Of a stretch of 64,000 nucleotides of DNA, positions 33,194-39,940 are shown one piece after another. This DNA is from Demequina rhizosphaerae (GTDB taxonomy: Bacteria; Actinomycetota; Actinomycetes; Actinomycetales; Demequinaceae), in assembly GCF_000971255.1 (NCBI RefSeq), contig NZ_BBMC01000003.1, positions 62,001 to 126,000 on the forward strand. The letters run 5' to 3'. Under the pieces are notes generated by a model that was not told the origin of the DNA, did not search any database, and saw only the letters and a list, made by a program, of their open reading frames with translations. The stretch's first letter is position 1. Each line of letters opens with the position of its first letter. Position numbers and translations under genes: made by a program.

Positions 33194-33507
33194 GGTCGTT
33201 CCTTTCGTTTGCGCGCCAGGGTTCGGCGCTGGTTGGCCGACAGGCCTCCGTACGGGCCGGCCTCGTTTGGAAACTCGATCCCATGCCGCCTGCACAACAG
33301 CGCTACTGGGCACCGGGCGCACTCGGGAGCTGCCTCGAGCTGGTCGGATTCCCGGTCGCTCGCCCACTTCTCGGATGGGGTGTCGGAGCCGCCACGACAC
33401 GGGAGCGGACGCTGCTCATGGGCCCGGTCTGCCGCGGTGGCGAGCCGCGCCCACGACCGTGCCAAGTCCGGCGGCATGGCGACGGTGGGCCACGGGATGT
33501 CCGTCAC
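33190..33507 (-). CDS. WhiB-like Fe-S transcription regulator
   Basis: A 105-residue protein with the WhiB cysteine layout: one Cys at PLPCRGG, then CARCPVALLC, i.e. C-x(n)-C-x2-C-x5-C, followed by PYGGLSANQRR, equivalent to the GVWGG turn, and a basic C-terminal tail KRKERP. Such proteins bind a [4Fe-4S] cluster and the sigma factor; actinophages such as TM4 encode versions. Here it is coupled (GTGA) to the ATPase gene and precedes the structural genes, so it may switch on the capsid genes or interfere with host sporulation/division WhiB proteins (inference). Confidence 0.82.
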   Translation of the reverse strand: MTDIPWPTVAMPPDLARSWARLATAADRAHEQRPLPCRGGSDTPSEKWASDRESDQLEAAPECARCPVALLCRRHGIEFPNEAGPYGGLSANQRRTLARKRKERP

Positions 33508-34556
33508 GTCGGGCCGTCCAACAATGCTGTTGAAAGTGTTGAGAGTGTTGAATCGGGTTCGCTTTCAACACTTCCCACACTTTCAACAGGGGTGTAGAGA
33601 CCTCGTGATGGGCGCCTGATCCGACCCGCATCCTCCAGCCTCCCGAGGTAGGTCCCGGCGGTCTTGCCATCGAGCCCGAGCGCCTCCGCTACTTCGCCTG
33701 CTCGCACGCCCTGGGGGTGCTGGCGGACGTAGGCAACCACCTCGGCAGAACGGTCTCCGAGTCCGTGCTCGGAGCGCCGTTCGGTGGCGAGCCGGGCGGC
33801 GTCCGCGAGGCTGCCGCCGTCGACGGTCCATCGGCCCGCGTCGCTCACGACGGCATACTCGGCCTCCGTGACATCGCGGCCCGTGACGCGCAGCACGCCC
33901 GCGTCCTCGTTGCGCGCGCGCTCGAGGTTGACAGTGAAGTCGGCGGCGCCGTTCAGTCCGTTCGACCCGCTAGTGGAGTCCATCCAGTCGAGGGATCCGA
34001 GCTTGCGCGTGTGGTGAATCACGAGCAAGCAAGTGCCCGGCTGGTCATCCGCAAGGCGCTTGAGCCGGGAACCGATGCGGTAGTCGCGCTGATAGGCGCC
34101 CTCACCAGGCATCGCCGGAGGCATGACCTTGCCGAGCGTGTCGAGCACGACGAGCGGCGCCTTGTCGCCGTAGACCTCGAGCCACGCCTCGATAATCGGA
34201 ATGGCGTCGCCGTGGGTCGCAACGGTCGTGTAGTGCAGGTTGCTGGGAATCGCCACGCCCTCGCCGAGCAGGTGGCGCGCGCGGCGCTGCATGCGTCGGT
34301 CGCCATCCTCGAGGGCGAGGAACAGGACCGGGCGGGGCCAGCCGGTCGCGACCCTGCCGAGCGCCGGCTTGCCCGATGCGATGGCGAGCAGCAGCCCGTA
34401 GACGAGCCACGACTTGCCGGCCTTGGGCGGGCCGGTAAGCAGCCCGAAGCCTTCAGGGAGGATCTCAGGCACCGCCCAGCGCAGCGGCGGGAACGTCTGA
34501 GCATCGAGCCAGTCGCCCGTGCGAATGCAGGCGAGGTAGTCGGTGGTAGTGGTCAA
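33504..34556 (-). CDS. RecA-fold replication ATPase (RepA/DnaB-like)
   Basis: A 350-residue AAA_25-type ATPase. Walker A is GPPKAGKSW, Walker B is LVVLDTLGK, the sensor region is LLVIHHTRK. The C-terminal 90 residues form a winged-helix DNA-binding region (VVAYVRQHPQGVRAGEVAEALGLDGKTAGTYLGRLED). This matches plasmid and phage RepA-type initiator-helicases. The TTG at 34556 overlaps the previous stop (TTGA). The last 25 codons lie over a large inverted repeat at 33528-33588. Likely role is replication of the excised element. Confidence 0.82.
   Translation of the reverse strand: MTTTTDYLACIRTGDWLDAQTFPPLRWAVPEILPEGFGLLTGPPKAGKSWLVYGLLLAIASGKPALGRVATGWPRPVLFLALEDGDRRMQRRARHLLGEGVAIPSNLHYTTVATHGDAIPIIEAWLEVYGDKAPLVVLDTLGKVMPPAMPGEGAYQRDYRIGSRLKRLADDQPGTCLLVIHHTRKLGSLDWMDSTSGSNGLNGAADFTVNLERARNEDAGVLRVTGRDVTEAEYAVVSDAGRWTVDGGSLADAARLATERRSEHGLGDRSAEVVAYVRQHPQGVRAGEVAEALGLDGKTAGTYLGRLEDAGRIRRPSRGLYTPVESVGSVESEPDSTLSTLSTALLDGPT
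33528..33588. repeat. 25-bp inverted repeat with iteron-like units in the 3' end of the ATPase gene
   Basis: Arms 33528-33552 and 33564-33588 pair at 22 of 25 positions around an 11-nt loop. Each arm contains the short unit GTGTTGA twice. It is AT-richer than its surroundings. It could be the replication origin of the element, or an attenuator between the replication and structural genes. Confidence 0.7.
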
Positions 34557-34864
34557 GCGGCGGCCCTCCGCGACGGGCGTTCGACGCCGAACCGTGTCGC
34601 AAGCTCCCAAGGGAGCCACTTCACCGGGACTGCGAACGGCGGGTAACCTGACTGGCGAGCCGCGGCGGGATCGTCGGCGTGTGCGAGGGCTGTTGCGTAG
34701 TCCTCGAGCGCGTCGGCGGTCATGCCGTAGTCGGACGGCGGGGCAGGAGCCGCGGCCGGATGGAGTGTGGCGATGGTGCCCTCCAGTTCAGTCATCGCGC
34801 GACGGCGCTGCAGTTGCGTGCGCCAACGCTGGTGCGGGGTCGGTTCGAGGTTCGGGTGGGACAT
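34553..34864 (-). CDS. Unknown 103-residue protein between excisionase and ATPase
   Basis: Begins MSHPNLEPTPHQRWRTQLQRRRAMTELE and ends with FAVPVKWLPWELATRFGVERPSRRAAA. Central part is Ala/Pro-rich. No family recognised. The ATG at 34864 has AAGGA 9 nt upstream, and the stop overlaps the ATPase TTG start. Position suggests a replication accessory factor (inference). Confidence 0.6.
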   Translation of the reverse strand: MSHPNLEPTPHQRWRTQLQRRRAMTELEGTIATLHPAAAPAPPSDYGMTADALEDYATALAHADDPAAARQSGYPPFAVPVKWLPWELATRFGVERPSRRAAA

Positions 34865-34922
34865 GCGCGTGCTTCCTTCGATGCATGGCGCTCCTCCAGG
34901 ACGCAGGTGAACGTGTGGGCGA

Positions 34923-35099
34923 TCACTGGGCCGGCGTCGATTGCGCCTCGAGCCACGCGAGGACTTCGACCTCGTTCCATAGGCGGCGGCGCCCGACCTT
35001 GACGGACTTCGGCCCAACGCCGCGGTAGACCCAGTAGGAAACTGTGTTGGGGGAGACGCGGAGCATCTCTGACACTTCATTGAGGGTGAGCAGCTTCAT
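34923..35099 (-). CDS. xis: Excisionase / MerR-type helix-turn-helix protein
   Basis: A 58-residue protein with a single winged-helix of the excisionase/AlpA type: LLTLNEVSEMLRVSPNTVSYWVYRG, then a wing VKVGRRRLWNEVEVLAWL. It has an excellent ribosome-binding site, AAAGGAG with 6 nt spacing to ATG 35099. It is the first gene of the long minus-strand operon and divergent from the XRE regulator. Expected role is directing the integrase towards excision, and possibly autoregulation. Confidence 0.85.
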   Translation of the reverse strand: MKLLTLNEVSEMLRVSPNTVSYWVYRGVGPKSVKVGRRRLWNEVEVLAWLEAQSTPAQ

Positions 35100-35246
35100 G
35101 GCTGACTCCTTTCGGTTGTTGATCTGTTGTTAGTCACGAGCCGTTCCTGTCGGGGCCCGATCCCAGTCCGGTGGGCGGCTCCCTCTCGACGTGTTCTCAC
35201 CCCGCTTGGACCTTCACGCGGTGGCGGTATCGCTCGTCTCTCGCTG

Positions 35247-35293
35247 TTGAGTTGTCTCAAGGCTGTTCCATTGAGGCGTACTTGCTCGCCTCA
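35247..35293. promoter_or_regulatory. Two operator-like inverted repeats in the divergent control region
   Basis: TTGAGTTGTCTCAA (35247-35260) and TGAGGCG...CGCCTCA (35272-35278 with 35287-35293, 8-bp spacer) lie between the divergent xis and XRE genes. They share a TTGAG/CTCA theme. They are the probable binding sites of the element's repressor. Confidence 0.55.
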
Positions 35294-35316
35294 TAGGAAT
35301 ATCGTCGCGATCATGC

Positions 35317-35346
35317 TTGACCAACGCAAGCCAAAGTGGCTACAGT
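35317..35346 (+). promoter_or_regulatory. Sigma70-type promoter of the XRE regulator gene
   Basis: TTGACC (35317-35322) and TACAGT (35341-35346) are separated by 18 bp and end 26 bp before the ATG. This is the best consensus promoter in the window. Confidence 0.65.
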
Positions 35347-35372
35347 AACTTCCGTATTGGAATGGAGGCGAG

Positions 35373-35921
35373 ATGCCGAAGCTGAACCAGGCACGCAGCA
35401 TTCAGGCCGAGCGAACCCTCGCATTGCGCGTGGCGTATGAGCGCGAGAAGCGCGGATGGACTTACGAGTCACTTGCGAAGCGCATGACCGACAAGGGGTG
35501 TGCGATCAACGCGTCCGCGATCTACAAGATCGAGAAGGCGGAACCCCCGCGGCGCATCGTCGTCGACGAGCTGGTTGGCTTCGCATCCGCCTTCGCGGTG
35601 CCCGTCCAGGAGATGCTAATGCCGCCCATGCTGGCTGGCGCGCGTGACCTCTACAGGTTGATTTCCGACTACGCCGAAGCCGTAGATGAGCTGGCCAGCG
35701 CGCGCGCGTTGGCGGCGGACCGCGCGCAACTTGCGCGCGACTATGCACGAGAGCACACCAATGAGGAGTCCCTCGCGGCGGCAATCGACGCCTGGGTCGA
35801 GACCGAAGGCGCGCTCGTGGTGATCGACGATTGGGAAGTTGAGCGGGCGCGGTGGCGAGAGTTCCTGACGGACCCGGCCGCCGCGTCGCCCTACGACCTG
35901 ATTGAGTCTGCCGATGAGTAG
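35373..35921 (+). CDS. XRE-family helix-turn-helix regulator
   Basis: A 182-residue protein with an N-terminal Cro/CI-type HTH (residues 15-75; RGWTYESLAKRM...INASAIYKIEKAEPPRRI) and a C-terminal helical region (LASARALAADRAQLARDYAREH). It lacks a LexA-like peptidase motif, so induction is unlikely to be by RecA-driven self-cleavage; an antirepressor or helper-phage protein could relieve it (inference). The ATG at 35373 follows GGAGG. Its stop overlaps the integrase start region, so the two are co-transcribed. Confidence 0.85.
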   Translation: MPKLNQARSIQAERTLALRVAYEREKRGWTYESLAKRMTDKGCAINASAIYKIEKAEPPRRIVVDELVGFASAFAVPVQEMLMPPMLAGARDLYRLISDYAEAVDELASARALAADRAQLARDYAREHTNEESLAAAIDAWVETEGALVVIDDWEVERARWREFLTDPAAASPYDLIESADE

Positions 35922-37053
35922 CAACCCCAAGCCCACGCGCAAGTTGCCTGCCGGCATCACCCTGCTGGCGAACGGCAAGTACCGCGCCCGCTACCGCGAC
36001 GCGTCCGGCAAGGAACACGCCCGGCACTTTGATGTCTTGCGCAGCACCAGGACGAAGGCCGGCGCCGCGACGTGGCTCGAGCAGGTCAAGTCCGACATGC
36101 TCACTGGCAACTACGTCGACCCCAAGACAGCGCGCGCCACGGTTTCGGACTGGTGCGATACGTGGCTCGAGGGCTACCGGACCAACCGCAAGTCGACGGT
36201 GCGTCAGGCCGAGGTTCACATCGCGCACATCAAGCGCGCGTTTGGCTCGAAGCGCCTCGCGGACGTGAAGCCCTCCGACGTGCGGCGGTGGACCGCGCAG
36301 CTCGCGACCGACGACAAGGCCGCGGAGCGGAAGGCCTTGGCGCCGTCGACGGTGTACGCGATCCACGCGCGGCTATCGCAGATCATGGCCGACGCGGTGC
36401 ATGACGGTGTGATCGCCCGCAATCCGTGCTCGAGGCGCACGTCGCCGCCGATGGGCAAGCAGCGGCCCTACGTGGCGACCACGGAGCAGGTATGGGCGCT
36501 GCATGACGCGATGCCCGCGCACCTGCGGCCCGCGGTGCTACTCGGCGCGTTCGCGGGCCTGCGCATCGCAGAGGCGTGCGGCCTGCGGGTGTCGGACGTC
36601 GACTTCATGCGCGGCGTCGTGGCGCCGGCGGTGCAGTATCCCGCGCAGCCGCTCAAGTCCGACACGTCGCGCACGCCGGTCCCGATCCCGAACGAGCTCG
36701 CGCTCGAGCTGTCGAAGGGAGTGGGGGAGCGGACGTGGATGCTCGAGGACGCGCTAGGGGTGCAGGCGGGGCCGTGGGCCGTCGAGCGGGCCGTGCGCGC
36801 GGCGCGCAAGCCTGCGGGGCTCCCGGAGGCGTTCCGCTATCACGATCTTCGGCACTACTTCGCGTCGCTGCTCATCGCGTCCGGGTGCGACGTGAAGGTG
36901 GTGCAGGCGCGGCTCCGGCACGCGAGCGCGACCACGACGCTCAACACCTACGCGCACCTGTGGCCAGATGCAGAAGAGTCCACACGGGCCGCGGTAGCAG
37001 TAGTGCTTGCGGCCCGTGCGGACTCTTTGCGGACTGAGGCGGTGTCAGGATGA
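35914..37053 (+). CDS. int: Tyrosine site-specific integrase
   Basis: A 379-residue phage-type tyrosine recombinase. An N-terminal arm-binding-like domain (GKYRARYRDASGKEHARHF) is followed by a SAM-like core-binding domain (VSDWCDTWLEGYRTN...) and the catalytic domain with AGLRIAEACGL (Arg I), HDLRHYFASLL (His-x-x-Arg), LRHASATTTLNTYAH (His and the nucleophile Tyr). The ATG at 35914 overlaps the regulator stop. It ends 30 bp before the right core repeat, and its 3' end overlaps the right arm-type sites. Confidence 0.94.
   Translation: MSSNPKPTRKLPAGITLLANGKYRARYRDASGKEHARHFDVLRSTRTKAGAATWLEQVKSDMLTGNYVDPKTARATVSDWCDTWLEGYRTNRKSTVRQAEVHIAHIKRAFGSKRLADVKPSDVRRWTAQLATDDKAAERKALAPSTVYAIHARLSQIMADAVHDGVIARNPCSRRTSPPMGKQRPYVATTEQVWALHDAMPAHLRPAVLLGAFAGLRIAEACGLRVSDVDFMRGVVAPAVQYPAQPLKSDTSRTPVPIPNELALELSKGVGERTWMLEDALGVQAGPWAVERAVRAARKPAGLPEAFRYHDLRHYFASLLIASGCDVKVVQARLRHASATTTLNTYAHLWPDAEESTRAAVAVVLAARADSLRTEAVSG
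37016..37036 (+). repeat. Tandem integrase arm-type sites (right)
   Basis: GTGCGGACT and TTGCGGACT lie 11 bp apart, matching the left pair (27614-27634) at 19 of 21 positions in the same orientation. They overlap the last codons of int, 47 bp inside the core repeat. Confidence 0.65.
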
Positions 37054-37082
37054 CATCACCCCAGGTAAATCAGGCTCTAGAC

Positions 37083-37109
37083 CTTAGCAGTCGTAGTAGA
37101 GCTCGAACT
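37083..37109. repeat. attR: 27-bp core repeat within the glnA 3' end
   Basis: Contains the glnA stop codon and the codons for the last eight residues. It is identical to 27483-27509. Because integration rebuilds this sequence, glnA stays intact. Confidence 0.93.
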
Positions 37110-38517
37110 CGTGCGGGTGCGGACGGAAGCGCAGCGGGTCGATCTCGCTGGTGCGCTTGTAGTCGATCCACTCCTCGATGAGGTCGGGCGTGAAGACGCC
37201 GCCCTCGGTGAGGAAGTCGTGGTCCGCCTCGAGGGTGTCGAGCACCTTCGGGAGCGAGTCCGGCACCTGCGGGATGAGGGCGTGCTCCTCCGGGGGCAGC
37301 TCGTACAGGTCCTTGTCGACCGGGGCCGGCGGCTCGATGCGGTTCTTGATGCCGTCGATGCCGGCCATCAGGAGCGCCGCGAACGCGAGGTACGGGTTCG
37401 ACGACGGGTCGGGCGCGCGGAACTCGATGCGCTTGGCCTTCGGGTTCGAGCCGGTGATCGGGATGCGGACCGCGGCGGAACGGTTGCGGGCCGAGTACAC
37501 CAGGTTGACCGGGGCCTCGTAGCCCGGCACGAGGCGGTGGTACGAGTTGACGGTCGGGTTGGTGAACGCGAGCAGCGACGGCGCGTGCTTGAGGATGCCG
37601 CCGATGTACCAGCGGGCCATGTCCGAGAGGCCGCCGTAGCCGGACTCGTCGTAGAACAGGGGCTCGCCGTCCTTCCAGATGGACTGGTGGACGTGCATGC
37701 CCGAGCCGTTGTCGCCGAAGAGCGGCTTCGGCATGAACGTGACGGTCTTGCCGTGCTTCCAAGCGACGTTCTTGACGACGTACTTGAACTTCATGATGTC
37801 GTCGCCCGCGTGCAGCAGGGTGTTGAAGCGGTAGTTGATCTCCTGCTGACCGGCGGTGCCCACCTCGTGGTGCGCGCGCTCGATCGAGAGGCCGACCTGC
37901 TCGAGGACGGTGCACATCTCGTCGCGGATGTCCGCGAACTGGTCACCGGGGGAGACGGGGAAGTAGCCGCCCTTGTAGCGCGTCTTGTAGCCGCGGTTCG
38001 GGGTGCCGTCCTGCTCGAACTCCTTGCCGGTGTTCCACCAGGCCTCGGAGGACTCGATGTGGTAGTAGCCCTCGTTCTGCGCGGTGTCGAAGCGCACCGA
38101 GTCGAAGATGAAGAACTCGGCCTCGGGCGCGAAGAACGCGGTGTCGCCGATGCCGGTCGACTTCAGGTACTCCACGGCCTTCGCCGCGATGTTGCGGGGG
38201 TCGCGCGAGTAGGGCTCGTTCGTGAACGGGTCCACGATCGAGAAGTTGATGACGAGGGTCTTCGCCTTGCGGAACGGGTCGACGAACGCGGTGGCGACAT
38301 CCGGCAGCAGCTTCATGTCGGACTCGTTGATCGCCTGGAAGCCGCGGATCGACGAACCGTCGAACATCGCGCCCTCGGTGAACACGTCCTCGGTGAACTG
38401 CGACGCGGGAATGTTGAAGTGCTGCATCTGGCCGGGCAGGTCGCAGAAGCGGATGTCGACGAACTCGACGCCCTCGTTCTTCACATACTCGATCGCCTCG
38501 TTGGCGTCTTTGAACAT
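37084..38517 (-). CDS. glnA: Glutamine synthetase type I (GSI-beta)
   Basis: ATP-dependent synthesis of glutamine from glutamate and ammonia; dodecameric cytoplasmic enzyme. The 477-residue protein has [11 protein letters not shown] and the Glu ligands, [30 protein letters not shown] and the [11 protein letters not shown] segment whose Tyr is the adenylylation site. ATG at 38517 follows AAGGAG. A promoter-like TAGGGT box lies at 38564-38569 on its strand. The last codons form the attachment site of the satellite element; the coding sequence is complete, but its original terminator is now 9.6 kb away. Confidence 0.97.
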   Translation of the reverse strand: MFKDANEAIEYVKNEGVEFVDIRFCDLPGQMQHFNIPASQFTEDVFTEGAMFDGSSIRGFQAINESDMKLLPDVATAFVDPFRKAKTLVINFSIVDPFTNEPYSRDPRNIAAKAVEYLKSTGIGDTAFFAPEAEFFIFDSVRFDTAQNEGYYHIESSEAWWNTGKEFEQDGTPNRGYKTRYKGGYFPVSPGDQFADIRDEMCTVLEQVGLSIERAHHEVGTAGQQEINYRFNTLLHAGDDIMKFKYVVKNVAWKHGKTVTFMPKPLFGDNGSGMHVHQSIWKDGEPLFYDESGYGGLSDMARWYIGGILKHAPSLLAFTNPTVNSYHRLVPGYEAPVNLVYSARNRSAAVRIPITGSNPKAKRIEFRAPDPSSNPYLAFAALLMAGIDGIKNRIEPPAPVDKDLYELPPEEHALIPQVPDSLPKVLDTLEADHDFLTEGGVFTPDLIEEWIDYKRTSEIDPLRFRPHPHEFELYYDC

Positions 38518-38710
38518 CCGGTACTCCTTGAAAGAGGTGGACAGGCCTTCGGTGGCACCTCACACCCTAGGGGCGCTCCGTTGCCTGCGGATACACGCAA
38601 TGTTTCGAGAGTGTTACATGTGGCACCCCGGGCGTGGTGGTATCGGCGGGGCGTCGCGGGGGCGGTGGGACGGGACGATGCGACGGCCCGGCGGGCGCGC
38701 ATCGTCCCGT

Positions 38711-38716
38711 TAGGCT
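38711..38716 (+). promoter_or_regulatory. -10 box of leaderless RDD gene
   Basis: TAGGCT ends 6 nt before the GTG at 38723, placing the transcription start at the start codon. Confidence 0.55.
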
Positions 38717-38722
38717 TGCTCG

Positions 38723-39151
38723 GTGACCGACCAGACCGTGCCCTCCGCGCTCGTCCCGCGCCGCCTCGCCGGCATCGCCATCGACTGGGTGCTGTGCCTG
38801 CTGATCTCGTCGGCGTTCTTCCCGGACCCGTCCTACGCGACCGAGGGCGTCACCGGCATCGAGCGGGCGCTGCTCGCCGGCGTGCCGTTCGCCACGCTCG
38901 CCGTGTGGGCGGTGCAGCACCTCGTGCTGGTCTCGACGCTCGGCACCACCATCGGCCACCGCCTCGTGAGCGTGCGCGTCGTGCGCGAGGACGGCGCGCT
39001 CGCCGTCGGCGTCGGCAAGGCCGCCATCCGCACCGGGCTGCTCGCGCTCGTCATCCCCGCCGTCGTGTGGGGACCCGACGGGCGCGGCCTCCACGACCGC
39101 CTCGCCGGCACCCGCGTGGTGCGCGTCGGGGGAGAGAGGACCTCCGCATGA
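38723..39151 (+). CDS. RDD-family membrane protein
   Basis: A 142-residue protein with the N-terminal RRLAGIAIDWVL motif (the Arg-Asp signature of the RDD family), three hydrophobic helices and the C-terminal GRGLHDRLAGTRVV. RDD proteins are small membrane proteins of mostly unknown function. It is divergent from glnA, the usual actinobacterial arrangement. It appears leaderless, with a -10 box 6 nt before the GTG. Its stop overlaps the HAD gene. Confidence 0.88.
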   Translation: MTDQTVPSALVPRRLAGIAIDWVLCLLISSAFFPDPSYATEGVTGIERALLAGVPFATLAVWAVQHLVLVSTLGTTIGHRLVSVRVVREDGALAVGVGKAAIRTGLLALVIPAVVWGPDGRGLHDRLAGTRVVRVGGERTSA

Positions 39152-39792
39152 TCGAGCTCGACGTCGCCGCCGTGCTGCTGGACATGGACGGCACGCTCAT
39201 CGACTCCACCGCCACCGTCGACGTGGTGTGGAGCGACTTCGCCCGCCAAGCCGGCTTCGACGTCGCCGACGTCCTCGCGCACGTCCACGGCGTGCCCGCG
39301 CGCGCCACGCTCCGCCACTACCTCGGCGAGGACGCGGACATCGAGCCCTGGTACCGCCAGATCGAGGAGTGGGAGAACGAGCGCTTCGACGCGGACGTCG
39401 AGATCCCCGGCGCGGTCGCCGCGGTGCACGACCTGCCCGCCGGCCGCTGGGCCGTCGTGACCTCGGCGGTGCGCGACGCGGCGCTGCGCCGCATGGGCCG
39501 TCTCGGCTTCCCCGCGGTCGACGCGCTCATCGCTGCCGAGGACGTCGAGCACGGCAAGCCCGACCCCGAGCCGTACCGCCGCGGCGCCGACGCGCTCGGC
39601 TTCGACGTCGAGGACTGCGTGGTGCTCGAGGACTCCGACGCGGGCGTGCGCGCGGCGCTGGCCGCCGGCGCGACCGTGATCGTGGTGGGCTCGCTCGCGA
39701 CGCCCGCGACCGAGGGGCTCGTGCGCGTGCGCGACCTCACGGAGGTGCGCTTCGGCGCGACCGCGACCGGCGTGAGCATCGCGATCGGCTGA
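39148..39792 (+). CDS. HAD-superfamily phosphatase (beta-phosphoglucomutase/sugar phosphatase-like)
   Basis: A 214-residue HAD hydrolase of subfamily IA. Motif I is LLDMDGTLID, motif II is VVTSA, the Lys lies in EHGKPDPEPY, and motif IV is LEDSDAGVRAAL. A helical cap of about 65 residues sits after motif I, as in sugar-phosphate phosphatases. The ATG overlaps the RDD stop, so the two are co-transcribed. Substrate not determinable from sequence. Confidence 0.88.
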   Translation: MIELDVAAVLLDMDGTLIDSTATVDVVWSDFARQAGFDVADVLAHVHGVPARATLRHYLGEDADIEPWYRQIEEWENERFDADVEIPGAVAAVHDLPAGRWAVVTSAVRDAALRRMGRLGFPAVDALIAAEDVEHGKPDPEPYRRGADALGFDVEDCVVLEDSDAGVRAALAAGATVIVVGSLATPATEGLVRVRDLTEVRFGATATGVSIAIG

Positions 39793-39940
39793 GCCTGCTG
39801 CCGCGTTCTCCCAGGGATCTCCCAGCAGGTTCGGGGCGTGCTCCCACCCTGCGCTCCTAGCGTCGGAAGCAGGACGACCCGACGCGGTGCCCCGCAGTCA
39901 CGGGACCGTGCCCGCCGGGTCACGGCGTAAGGACGCGCTC

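Larger units (their letters stand above)
27483..37109. mobile_element. 9.6-kb capsid-encoding integrated satellite-like element in glnA 3' end
   Basis: Bounded by perfect 27-bp direct repeats (27483-27509 and 37083-37109); the right copy is the last codons of glnA and its stop. Inside are a tyrosine integrase next to the right end, a divergent XRE regulator/excisionase pair, and a coupled minus-strand operon encoding a RecA-like ATPase, WhiB-like protein, scaffold-like protein, HK97-fold capsid and small terminase. Small cargo genes fill the left end. No portal, large terminase, tail or lysis gene is present. Base composition of the left half is visibly less GC-rich than the flanks, and the host-wide 10-mer GGACGATGCG is absent inside. 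Confidence 0.92.

Noticed and set aside
27483-37109. Ordinary decayed prophage
   Set aside because: The genes form an unbroken chain of overlapping frames with good ribosome-binding sites and no disrupted remnants, and both ends are perfect. Decay would be expected to leave broken portal or tail genes. It cannot be ruled out without comparison.
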